Below, in pieces: positions 7,060 through 13,600 of a stretch of 22,196 nt of DNA (position 1 is its first letter; every line of letters starts with the position of its first letter). The notes below the pieces were generated by a model, which did not search any database, had not been told where the DNA came from, and saw nothing but the letters and a program-made list of their open reading frames with translations. Location of the stretch: the NCBI GenBank assembly GCA_042408595.1, contig JBHOQX010000093.1, positions 1 through 22,196 on the forward strand, written 5' to 3'. The position numbers and the translations under genes were made by a program. The stretch is from JBHOQX01 sp042408595. Its GTDB lineage: Bacteria > Chloroflexota > Chloroflexia > Chloroflexales > Roseiflexaceae.

Positions 7060-8511
7060 ATGTTGTTACGCCTGATCTACAACGATCACCTGGCGCAGGC
7101 CAGCTATCTGCTCGGCTGTGCTGCGACGGGCGAGGCGCTGGTGATCGATCCCAACCGCGACGTCGAGCAATACGTCGCCCTAGCGCAACGCGAGGGTCTA
7201 CGGATCACGCACGTCACGGAAACACATATCCATGCCGATTTCGTATCGGGCGCGCGCGAACTCGCACGCCGCACCGGAGCGCACTTGCTGCTCTCGGACA
7301 TGGGACCGGCTGAGTGGAAATACGCCTTCGCCGCGGAGGAAGATACGACCCTGCTGCGCGAGGGCGACAGCTTCATGGTCGGCAACATTCGCGTCGAAGT
7401 GCTGCATACACCAGGCCATACGCCCGAGCATCTCTCGTTCCTGGTGACCGATACCGCCGGCGCGGATCAGCCGATGGGCATCTTCACCGGTGACTTCGTC
7501 TTCGTCGGTGACGTGGGCCGTCCCGATCTGTTGGAAAAGGCCGCCGGCATCAGCGGCACGATGGAAGCAGGTGCGCGCGCGCTGTTCCGCTCGGTGCAGC
7601 GCTTCAAACAGCTCCCCGACTGGCTGCAGGTCTGGCCAGGTCACGGCGCAGGCAGCGCCTGTGGACGCGCGCTGGGCGCGGTGCCGCAGAGCACCGTCGG
7701 CTACGAGAAGCGCTTCAATTGGGCCTTCGCCATCGCCAACGAAGATACGTTCGTGCGCGCCGTGCTGGAGGGCCAGCCCGATCCGCCGCCGTACTTCAAG
7801 CATATGAAACGGATCAACAAGGAGGGACCGGCCCTGCTTGAGTCGCTGCCAGAACCCGGCGAGCTCGCACCGGCACAGCTCACGGAGGCGCTGGCAGACG
7901 GCTGGCTGGTTGTCGATCTGCGCGCGCCGGAGGATTTCGCCGCCGGACATGTGCCCGGCACGTTCAACCTGCCGCTTAACAGTGCGTTCCTCACCTGGGC
8001 CGGTTGGTTGCTGCCCTACGACCGTCCGTTTGGCCTGCTGGGCGACCATGAGGCGGTAGCGCGCGCCGTTCGTCTGCTGCGCCTGATCGGCCTGGACCAG
8101 GCCCAGGGCTACTGGACGCCCGCCGTGCTGGATGCCTGGACGCCCGGCCTGGCAACGCTCGAACTGCTCAACGCTACCGAGCTCCAGCGGCGCCTCGCCC
8201 AGGGCCAGGCGCAGATCGTGGACGTACGCAACCACGATGAGTATGCGCGCGGCCACATCGCCGGCAGCCGGCACATCCCCCTGGGAACGCTCCCGCGACA
8301 GCTTGGCGAACTGCCGCGCGAACAGCCGATCGTGGTGGTCTGCCAGTCGGGCGCGCGCTCGGCGATCGGTGCCAGCCTGCTGCGAGCTGCCGGCTACGGG
8401 CGGGTTGCCAGTCTGGTGGGCGGCATGAACACCTGGCAGACGGCCGGGCTGCCCGTGGAACAGGGTGCGCCGGTGACCGGCGAGGTGGGCGTTGCACCGT
8501 TACATGCTTGA
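7060..8511 (+). CDS. Persulfide-dioxygenase-like MBL protein fused to two rhodanese domains
   Basis: Protein of 483 aa. Residues 1-260 are an MBL fold of the ETHE1/Blh group, with H56-I-H58-A-D60, H116/H120, D145 and H195 as metal and active-site candidates; the V-G-D-V-G-R-P-D-L block is typical of the family. Residues of about 266-355 form a rhodanese-like domain that lacks the active cysteine. Residues of about 368-470 form a second rhodanese with C428-Q-S-G-A-R-S. The family oxidises glutathione- or protein-bound persulfide to sulfite using iron(II) and O2; the rhodanese domains probably deliver or dispose of sulfane sulfur. The 20-nt gap after the upstream rhodanese gene supports one transcript. 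Confidence 0.9.
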   Translation: MLLRLIYNDHLAQASYLLGCAATGEALVIDPNRDVEQYVALAQREGLRITHVTETHIHADFVSGARELARRTGAHLLLSDMGPAEWKYAFAAEEDTTLLREGDSFMVGNIRVEVLHTPGHTPEHLSFLVTDTAGADQPMGIFTGDFVFVGDVGRPDLLEKAAGISGTMEAGARALFRSVQRFKQLPDWLQVWPGHGAGSACGRALGAVPQSTVGYEKRFNWAFAIANEDTFVRAVLEGQPDPPPYFKHMKRINKEGPALLESLPEPGELAPAQLTEALADGWLVVDLRAPEDFAAGHVPGTFNLPLNSAFLTWAGWLLPYDRPFGLLGDHEAVARAVRLLRLIGLDQAQGYWTPAVLDAWTPGLATLELLNATELQRRLAQGQAQIVDVRNHDEYARGHIAGSRHIPLGTLPRQLGELPREQPIVVVCQSGARSAIGASLLRAAGYGRVASLVGGMNTWQTAGLPVEQGAPVTGEVGVAPLHA

Positions 8512-8539
8512 TAACGACATTGAACCAGAGGTCCTGTCG

Positions 8540-8884
8540 ATGCCTCTCTTTGGACGCCAAGAAGCGATCCCGGAAATCAATCCGGACGAGGTGCAGGCGC
8601 GCCTGGTGCGCGGCGAGCGCGTGGTGCTGCTGGACGTGCGCGAGCCGGCCGAGTTTCGCGAGAGCCACATCGCCGGCAGCCGGCTGATCCCGCTGGATCA
8701 GCTTCCGTTCCGCCTCGACGACCTGCCGCGCGATCGTCCGATCGTCGCCATCTGCCGCTCTGGTAACCGTTCAGCCGTCGCCACGACTCTGCTACGCCGT
8801 GCCGGGTTCGATGCCAGTAACATGCGGGGTGGCATGCTTGCCTGGCATAAACGTGGCTTCCCGGTGGATCGCGGTGATCGATGA
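8540..8884 (+). CDS. Single-domain rhodanese sulfurtransferase
   Basis: Protein of 114 aa from ATG 8540, chosen because AGAGG at 8527-8531 is well placed and the result begins at the domain (M-P-L-F-G-R-Q). An ATG at 8504 inside the end of the previous gene would add 12 residues. D-V-R-E-P-A-E-F and active loop C72-R-S-G-N-R-S are intact, followed by the family's R-G-G-M-L-A-W end. It is cytoplasmic, with no targeting signal. The stop overlaps the ATG of the TauE gene by 4 bp. It likely exchanges sulfane sulfur between SQR, the dioxygenase and low-molecular-weight thiols. Confidence 0.88.
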   Translation: MPLFGRQEAIPEINPDEVQARLVRGERVVLLDVREPAEFRESHIAGSRLIPLDQLPFRLDDLPRDRPIVAICRSGNRSAVATTLLRRAGFDASNMRGGMLAWHKRGFPVDRGDR

Positions 8885-9651
8885 TGCCAACAAGCTTGCT
8901 GCTGGCGCCGCTGTTGGGCGCGCTGATCGGGTTGGCCCTGGGCATGCTCGGCGGCGGCGGCTCGATTCTTACTGTGCCGATGCTGGTGTATCTCCTGGGA
9001 CTGCAGCCCCATACGGCGATCGCTGCATCGCTGGTGATCGTTGGTGCCAACGCGCTGACGGGCGCATGGCTGCACCATCGCGCCGGGCACGTGCGCCTCA
9101 AAGAGGCGCTGCTGTTCGGTGCGTACGGCATGCTGGCCGCCTATGGTGGTGCGCGGCTTTCGACGCAGGTGAGCGGGCCGGTCTTGTTGATCCTGTTCGC
9201 GCTGCTGATGCTGCTGATCGCCGCGCTCATGTTGCACGGCGGGATCCGCGCCAGGCAGGGTCTGCGGCCGGCGACCCCCTGGTGGCGAGTGCTGGTCGGT
9301 GGCCTCGCTGTTGGCTTTTTGACCGGCTTCCTGGGTGTGGGCGGCGGCTTTTTGATCGTGCCCGCGCTGGTGTTGCTGTTAGGCATGGATATGCCCGACG
9401 CCGTCGGCTCGTCGCTGGTGGTGATCGCCCTCAACAGCGCCGCCGGGCTCTTCGGTCATCTGGGCGATGGCGAGCTGCCCTGGCTGCTGATCGGGCTCTT
9501 CGTGCTGGCGGGGCTGATCGGGCTGCGCGTCGGGGAGCGCGCCACGCGCACGCTCTCAGCGCAGCGACTGCGCCAGGCCTTTGCGCTCTTCGTCGTGGCG
9601 CTGGCACTGGTGCTGTTGCTGATCAACGTGCCGGCTGCGCTGCATGCGTAA
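8881..9651 (+). CDS. TauE/SafE-family sulfite exporter-like membrane protein
   Basis: Protein of 256 aa, almost wholly hydrophobic, with about eight membrane segments. The two glycine-rich repeats characteristic of TauE/SafE are visible: G-M-L-G-G-G-G-S near residue 20 and G-F-L-G-V-G-G-G-F-L near residue 150. It overlaps the upstream rhodanese stop by 4 bp. The family exports sulfite, sulfoacetate or related anions; next to a persulfide dioxygenase, whose product is sulfite, a sulfite-efflux role fits well. Substrate specificity is inferred from context. Confidence 0.88.
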   Translation: MMPTSLLLAPLLGALIGLALGMLGGGGSILTVPMLVYLLGLQPHTAIAASLVIVGANALTGAWLHHRAGHVRLKEALLFGAYGMLAAYGGARLSTQVSGPVLLILFALLMLLIAALMLHGGIRARQGLRPATPWWRVLVGGLAVGFLTGFLGVGGGFLIVPALVLLLGMDMPDAVGSSLVVIALNSAAGLFGHLGDGELPWLLIGLFVLAGLIGLRVGERATRTLSAQRLRQAFALFVVALALVLLLINVPAALHA

Positions 9652-9684
9652 CAACGCGCTGCCTGTGCAGAAAGGAGGAAGGCC

Positions 9685-9870
9685 ATGAAGATCGCCGCCT
9701 GGGTGATCGTCCTGACGCTGGTTGCCATCATCGGGGTGCGTACGCGCGTTGCAACGATGCTGGGCAACCAGATCCGCGCACTGTCGGACAAGCTGATCGT
9801 CTCTGTTTTGCAGCTGACATCCGGCTTCGAAGCCGAGCTCCAAACCCAGGGCAACCAAGGAGGGCAGTGA
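9685..9870 (+). CDS. Small single-pass membrane protein of unknown function
   Basis: Protein of 61 aa preceded by an excellent ribosome site (AAAGGAGGA ending about 6 nt before the ATG), so it is probably translated. Residues of about 4-17 form a hydrophobic helix (A-W-V-I-V-L-T-L-V-A-I-I-G-V), followed by a basic patch and an amphipathic stretch, and a Gln/Gly-rich tail. Its TGA overlaps the ATG of the SQR-like gene by one base (TGATG), so the two are coupled. I do not recognise a family. Position suggests a small partner or membrane anchor for the SQR-like flavoprotein. Confidence 0.65.
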   Translation: MKIAAWVIVLTLVAIIGVRTRVATMLGNQIRALSDKLIVSVLQLTSGFEAELQTQGNQGGQ

Positions 9871-10850
9871 TGGCGCGCAAGAACATTGTTGTTCTCGGGG
9901 GCGGCAGCGGTGGCATCGTCGCTGCCGCCGAGCTGGGCCGCCGCCTCGGCCAGGAGCATCATGTCATCCTGGTCGATCGCAACCCATTTCATGTCTATAT
10001 GCCGGCCTTTCTGGCGGTCATGACGGGCGATCGGCGAGCGGAGGAGATCACCCGCGATCTCAGCCGCCTCAAGCGCTTCAATGTTCGCGTCATCACTGCG
10101 ATCGTCCACGGCATCGATCCGCAGCGACAGCTCATTCATCTGGATAGCGAGAAACTACCCTACGATTATTTGGTGATTGCCCTGGGCTTACAAACCCATC
10201 CCGAGGAGATCCCTGGGTTTCGGGAGGGTGCTCAGCATGCCTGGGAACTGGACGCGGCGCTGCGCTGTCACGATGCGCTGGAGCACTTTCAGGGTGGAAC
10301 CATCGTCGTTGGCATTCCTCCCGGCCCATACCGGTGCCCGCCGGCGCCCTTGGAGGCTCTGTTCAGTCTCGACTCGTATTTCAAACAGCGTGGCGTGCGC
10401 CGGCAGGTAGATATCCACTACTTCGCACCGACGCCTCGTCCATCCGGCCCAACCTCCACTCCACCGGTCTGGCTGACGACCCATGCCGAGCAACGCGGCG
10501 TCACGACCCATTTCGATTTCACGGTTCGTGAGATTGATGCTGATGGACGGCGCGTTGTCGCCAAGGATGGGCACGCGCTCCGCTATGATCTCCTCTTTGT
10601 CGTGCCACCGCACCGCCCCGCCCAGGTGCTGCTCGAGAGCGGCATCGCCGACGCCCAGGGCATCACCGTCAACTATGACACGCTGGAGACCCGCTGGGAC
10701 AACGTATGGGCCATCGGCGATGCCGTGAATTTCCCGGCCAGCAAGGCTGGGGTGGTCGCCCATCAGCAGGCTGATTACGTTGCGCACACCATTGCGGGAC
10801 GGGTCACCGGCAAGGGCCATGCAGAGCGCTTTAAGCTCCATACCACTTGA
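9870..10850 (+). CDS. SQR-like NAD(P)/FAD-dependent oxidoreductase, ending at an in-frame TGA
   Basis: Frame of 326 aa with N-terminal FAD site V-V-L-G-G-G-S-G-G, a second nucleotide-binding region, redox-active C156 in P-Y-R-C-P-P-A-P, and the C-terminal FAD motif A-I-G-D-A-V near residue 281. This is the plan of sulfide:quinone oxidoreductases, which reduce quinone with sulfide and hold the sulfur on a Cys pair. Members are about 380 aa; this frame stops about 54 residues early, just before the second redox Cys and the membrane-binding C-terminus. The same frame resumes after the TGA (see 10848-11012), giving 380 residues in total. As terminated, the protein would lack its second active Cys. 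The ATG overlaps the stop of the small membrane protein. An upstream extension of this frame through 8799 is a GC artefact. Confidence 0.85.
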   Translation: MARKNIVVLGGGSGGIVAAAELGRRLGQEHHVILVDRNPFHVYMPAFLAVMTGDRRAEEITRDLSRLKRFNVRVITAIVHGIDPQRQLIHLDSEKLPYDYLVIALGLQTHPEEIPGFREGAQHAWELDAALRCHDALEHFQGGTIVVGIPPGPYRCPPAPLEALFSLDSYFKQRGVRRQVDIHYFAPTPRPSGPTSTPPVWLTTHAEQRGVTTHFDFTVREIDADGRRVVAKDGHALRYDLLFVVPPHRPAQVLLESGIADAQGITVNYDTLETRWDNVWAIGDAVNFPASKAGVVAHQQADYVAHTIAGRVTGKGHAERFKLHTT

Positions 10851-11012
10851 CTGGTGACCTACGGCGCCGGGAGCGCCGCACTGAGTCGAACGACCTATCC
10901 GCGCGGCTTCCCGCCCAAGGGCGAGGGCCGGAGCCGTATGTACGGTCCGTCACCCTTGATCTACTGGGCGAAAATCGCCTTTGAAAAATGGTGGCTATGG
11001 CGCTGGTTCTGA
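10848..11012 (+). other. In-frame C-terminal extension of SQR beyond TGA (Sec or nonsense)
   Basis: After TGA 10848-10850, the unchanged frame stays open for 53 codons to TGA 11010-11012. It reads L-V-T-Y-G-A-G-S-A-A-L, then Y-P-R-G-F-P-P, then P-S-P-L-I-Y-W-A-K-I-A-F-E-K-W and W-L-W-R-W-F at the end. The aromatic tail and the P-S-P-L-x-x-W block are what SQR-family proteins carry at their C-terminus. The TGA itself falls where these proteins have the second catalytic Cys (G-x-T-S/T-C followed by hydrophobic residues). The segment is therefore part of the gene, either by selenocysteine insertion or readthrough, or was cut off by a recent mutation or an assembly error. Confidence 0.6.
10862..10878 (+). 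promoter_or_regulatory. Hairpin just downstream of TGA, candidate bacterial SECIS
   Basis: CGGCGC (10862-10867) and GCGCCG (10873-10878) pair perfectly around the 5-nt loop CGGGA. The loop begins 17 nt after the TGA, and a G is its second base. Bacterial SECIS elements generally place a small apical loop about 16-37 nt after the UGA with a G among the first two loop bases, so the geometry fits. GC-rich DNA forms such hairpins easily, so this is weak on its own. Confidence 0.3.
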
Positions 11013-11104
11013 TCCGACATCGCGGGAATGCCATCAGCCACGGCTGGCAGCTCTGAGCGCTGGTAAGGGCGCTGTTCGATGGGCGCCTCCCAGCGCTCGC
11101 TGCC

Positions 11105-11151
11105 GATGCTCTGAGCATCCTGCCGCTCCCGCGCAGCGTTGCGCAGGAGCG
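11105..11151. terminator. Two hairpins between convergent SQR and DsbA genes
   Basis: The stronger hairpin pairs CGCTCC (11124-11129) with GGAGCG (11146-11151) and GCGCA (11131-11135) with TGCGC (11140-11144), with a C-A mismatch between them and loop GCGT. A smaller one is GATGC/GCATC at 11105-11119. The position between two convergent 3' ends suits a bidirectional terminator. There is no strong T tract. The rest of 11013-11153 shows no gene. Confidence 0.45.
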
Positions 11152-11153
11152 TG

Positions 11154-11432
11154 TTAGTTACCACTTGCCTGCAAGGCCGCCCCGATCGCCTCCATCAACG
11201 CCGCAGTTTCCACACGCTGGCCGTTGACAAAAAAGGTCGGTGTGCCGGTCACACCGGCCTGTTCCGCCTGCTGTGCGGCCCGTTCCAGGGCCTGCGCGTA
11301 CTTGCCCGAGTTCAGGCACTGCTCGAACGCAGCACGATCCAGCCCCAGCTCTTCGGCATAGCGCACCAGCCGCGGCGCGATAGAGGCTGTTCCACGCCAT
11401 TCGCGCTGGCGCGCAAACAGCAGATCGTGCAT
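11154..11432 (-). pseudogene. C-terminal part of the DsbA-like protein, separated by in-frame TGA
   Basis: This 92-codon stretch is in exactly the same frame as the N-terminal part at 11436-11882 and is separated from it by TGA plus one Ala codon. It supplies the rest of the thioredoxin fold: M-H-D-L-L-F-A-R-Q, the helical insert, and the cis-proline region G-V-T-G-T-P-T-F-F-V-N-G-Q. The full locus would be 242 residues, the normal size. By itself it has no plausible function. Its ATG at 11432 is an internal Met of the family, not a convincing start. Confidence 0.65.
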
Positions 11433-11435
11433 GGC

Positions 11436-11882
11436 TCAGAAGCGGCCCTGCTCGCCGGCGCAGCGCGCCGCCGTCGCCGCCGGGATGGCGTTGGGATGCT
11501 GTGACAACGGCAGCTCGTGGTAAATGAACTGGATCTTGCCCTCCTCGACGTAGCGATTGATCTGCTCGCCGAAGACTTCTTCCGCGTTGGCGCAGCCGGG
11601 ACACTCGAAGTCGGCGTATTCGACAACCTTCACCGGCGCGTCGGGGTTGCCCTTGTAGGCGTAGCCGTCCGGCGTCAGGCCAGTGGGCGCGTTCAGCGGT
11701 CGCACCGCCTGCTCGACCGGGATACGGCTTTCAGCTACAGGCACCTGGCGGCTACGGAGCGCGGCAAACAGGCCAACGCCCAGCAAGCCGAGCACCGCCA
11801 ACACGAGCACGCCGATCACGATCGTGGTGCTGGTGGTATTGCGATGTGGCACGGTTCGTCCACGGGTGCGTGGTGTTGACAT
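11436..11882 (-). CDS. Membrane-anchored DsbA-like thioredoxin (N-terminal part, ends at in-frame TGA)
   Basis: Frame of 148 aa with GAGGA upstream of ATG 11882. Residues of about 20-42 form a membrane anchor, and the extracytoplasmic domain has V-E-Y-A-D-F-E-C94-P-G-C97, the CxxC site of the DsbA/thioredoxin_4 family. The frame ends in G-E-Q-G-R-F followed by TGA. Relatives continue with Trp here (F-W), so a TGG to TGA change is likely, and the remaining 93 residues follow in frame (11154-11435). Without readthrough the product lacks the cis-Pro loop and is probably inactive. It would have been an extracytoplasmic thiol-disulfide oxidoreductase; its link to the neighbouring sulfide operon is only positional. 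Confidence 0.75.
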   Translation of the reverse strand: MSTPRTRGRTVPHRNTTSTTIVIGVLVLAVLGLLGVGLFAALRSRQVPVAESRIPVEQAVRPLNAPTGLTPDGYAYKGNPDAPVKVVEYADFECPGCANAEEVFGEQINRYVEEGKIQFIYHELPLSQHPNAIPAATAARCAGEQGRF

Positions 11883-12067
11883 GTTGTTTCCTCATCCTAG
11901 GATATGGAAGTGCAACACAAGCGCATTTGACCGCGCACCGGTATAGTACCCGTCTTATTGCCCATGATCAACAGCGCATCCGGCTCGATCACTGAAAGAA
12001 GCTTTGCTCGGCTAGGTGTTGGGGAGCGCTCTCAATCATACGCTGCATCGCCCACACGCCTTCTGTG

Positions 12068-12073
12068 TATAAT
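12068..12073 (+). promoter_or_regulatory. Perfect -10 box upstream of bioY
   Basis: TATAAT at 12068-12073 lies 66 nt before the bioY ATG. No good -35 is seen 16-18 nt upstream (GCATCG at 12045-12050), so an activator or an alternative start is possible. Confidence 0.5.
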
Positions 12074-12093
12074 AGGGCGCCGTGCGACAGGGG

Positions 12094-12115
12094 TACGGCT
12101 AACGAACTAACCGTA
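12094..12115 (+). promoter_or_regulatory. Inverted repeat in bioY leader, candidate operator
   Basis: TACGGCTA (12094-12101) and TAACCGTA (12108-12115) match in seven of eight positions around a 6-nt spacer. It sits just downstream of the -10, where a repressor would block transcription. It does not match the BirA or BioR consensus sites I know. Confidence 0.35.
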
Positions 12116-12139
12116 GGCATCACGAAGGAGGAAAAATGT

Positions 12140-12775
12140 ATGGCTGTCGCTACAAGCCAGGCACGTACGCTCGCCGATGTCGTCTTTCCCCGCCGTGAAC
12201 ACGCCTGGGTGCGCGACCTCGCCCTGGCGCTGGTGATGAGCGCCTTCACCGCCCTGTGCGCGCGTATCGCCATTCCGCTGCCGTGGACGCCAGTGCCGAT
12301 CACTGGGCAGACGCTGGCCGTGCTACTCACCGGCGCACTGCTCGGCCCGCGCCTGGGCGCGCTGGCGATGATCTTTTACCTGCTGGAGGGGCTGATCGGG
12401 CTACCGGTCTTTGCCATGGGGCGCAACGCCTGGTCGCCCAGTGCCATACCGGGCCTACCGGTGATCCTAGGGCCCACAGCGGGCTACCTCTTCTCCTATC
12501 CGCTGGCTGCTGCGCTGATCGGCGCGCTGGCCACGCGCGGCTGGGATCGTCGCCCGCACACGATGCTGGTAGCCATGTTGCTTTCTAGCCTAGTGATCCT
12601 GAGCTGCGGCTATCTCTGGTATATCATGATCATTGCCGTGGTCAGCGGGGTCTTCGAACCATGGACCACGCTGATGAAGACCGTGATCCCCTTCATTCCG
12701 GGTGATATCACCAAAGCGCTGATCGCTGCCGGCGTGCTGCCGAGCGCTTGGCGGCTCGTATATCGCACGCGCTAG
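12140..12775 (+). CDS. bioY: Biotin transporter BioY (ECF transporter S component)
   Basis: Protein of 211 aa from ATG 12140; AAGGAGG at 12125-12131 gives an ideal 8-nt spacing, and the longer in-frame start at 12065 would begin inside the promoter. The sequence is highly hydrophobic with about six helices and the BioY hallmarks P-W-T-P-V-P-I-T-G-Q-T near residue 45, G-A-x-L-G-P-R-L-G-A, L-G-P-T-A-G-Y-L near residue 115, and F-I-P-G-D-I-x-K near the C-terminus. It binds biotin in the membrane and works alone or with EcfAT modules, which are not in the window. It is monocistronic here. Confidence 0.95.
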   Translation: MAVATSQARTLADVVFPRREHAWVRDLALALVMSAFTALCARIAIPLPWTPVPITGQTLAVLLTGALLGPRLGALAMIFYLLEGLIGLPVFAMGRNAWSPSAIPGLPVILGPTAGYLFSYPLAAALIGALATRGWDRRPHTMLVAMLLSSLVILSCGYLWYIMIIAVVSGVFEPWTTLMKTVIPFIPGDITKALIAAGVLPSAWRLVYRTR

Positions 12776-12817
12776 GCTGCCTGCCGCCGCGTCACAACCC
12801 CTGTCGGCCTGCTTGAT

Positions 12818-12847
12818 GCGCCGGGAGCGCAGCCCCCCGCCCGGCGC
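12818..12847 (+). terminator. Stem-loop after bioY
   Basis: GCGCCGGG (12818-12825) and CCCGGCGC (12840-12847) form a perfect 8-bp GC stem with a 14-nt loop, 43 nt after the bioY stop. It abuts the end of the decayed protease gene on the other strand. There is no T tract, so termination efficiency is uncertain. Confidence 0.45.
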
Positions 12848-13420
12848 CTAGTGGTCACCTGCACCGACCGGGGCAGTAGCGCGCGCCTCCGCAAAAGCAG
12901 CGACCGGCACGATCTGCAACCGACGCACGCCGGCAACAGCCTCGGCCATGTTCTCCAGCAGCACCGGCAAATAATCGGCCTGGGCTGTCTCAGCCGCCGC
13001 GACCTTTTGCTTCACGCCGACGACCGCCCCACCCGTCCTGTCGCATCGAGCGTACCGGTACGAGCGATCTACCAGCCGCGCGTCACATCGCCCGGCCTTG
13101 TCAAGCGGAAGATCCGCCGATGATGTTGAACGGGCGCAGCTCAACCAGCACGTCCGTCCCGGCAAGCCCTGCCTGCTCCAGAGTAACCTGCCGAGCCCCC
13201 TCGCTCTGCAGCAACACGTGGGCGCTGTGGCATAGCTGAACTTGGGGCGAGACATCGGACGGCCGGATCCGCTCCAGCGCGACATGCTCCGCTATTGGAT
13301 CAACCTGCGCATCCAACCACTGCCCGGCGACCATCGGTGTCTACTCGACGCCCGTCGTCAGGAGCCAGCTGCCGTGCGACCGCGCGCCCAAAACCGCATA
13401 CGCGCCCTGTCCTGTTGTCG
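12848..13420 (-). pseudogene. Decayed, internally deleted PDZ/Lon-like (S16) secreted protease
   Basis: Pieces of one YlbL/SdrC-like protein lie in order on the minus strand in different frames. They are: N-terminus A-Y-A-V-L and W-L-L-T-T-G-V-E (13420-13340, with a TAG); Q-W-L-D-A-Q-V-D-P and R-I-R-P-S-D-V-S (13320-13250); a short linker, then R-P-F-N-I-I-G-G-S-S-A, matching the catalytic-Ser loop G-G-P-S-A-G; R-P-G-D-V-T-R-G-W, stop, G-T-L-D-A-T-G-R-V-G; and V-G-V-K-Q-K-V, with the catalytic Lys, to the stop at 12848. The PDZ domain is mostly deleted and at least two frameshifts and two stops are present. It is clearly non-functional. Family recognition is from motif order only. Confidence 0.6.
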
Positions 13421-13600
13421 GCTAGACCATGCTGCGCAACACATCCTGGCCCGCACGCTGCCTGAGCAGCGGCGGGCCGGTTGGTCGCTAAGTAGCTGCC
13501 GGTCTGACTCTGTTTGGCTGAACGCAGGGCAAGCAAGCGCACCGCTGTCAGTCGTGGTAGCGCACCTAGCGTCTCCCCAGCGCTACAGGCTGTAGCATCG
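13421..13600 (-). other. Degenerate stretch between PucR-like gene and protease remnant
   Basis: One minus-strand frame (about 13629-13421) reads R-A-Q-V-M-L-A-A-G-A-D-R-F-D and A-L-P-R-L-T-A-V-R-L-L-A-L-R, which could be the continuation of the PucR-like protein after a frameshift. No intact gene is present and no HTH can be recognised. I cannot assign it securely. Confidence 0.3.

Larger units (their letters stand above)
11883..12139. other. Divergent intergenic region between DsbA-like gene and bioY
   Basis: This gap holds the leader of the DsbA-like gene and the bioY promoter region. A 10-bp palindrome, ATCCTAGGAT, is at 11894-11903, just upstream of the DsbA start. I see no gene here. 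The frame from 12065 that reads into bioY is only its untranslated leader. Confidence 0.5.

Noticed and set aside
7198..8274. 358-codon minus-strand frame
   Set aside because: It is antisense to the PDO-rhodanese fusion and has no recognisable family.
8799..10850. 683-codon plus-strand frame ending with the SQR-like gene
   Set aside because: Only the part from 9870 has family sequence; the upstream part is an off-frame reading of the TauE gene, which has its own clear start and ribosome site.
9870..11882. Altered genetic code in which TGA is a sense codon
   Set aside because: Many intact neighbouring genes (lipoprotein, aldo/keto reductase, eutB, several ATGA overlaps) end at TGA at the expected family length, and Trp and Cys use TGG and TGC/TGT elsewhere.
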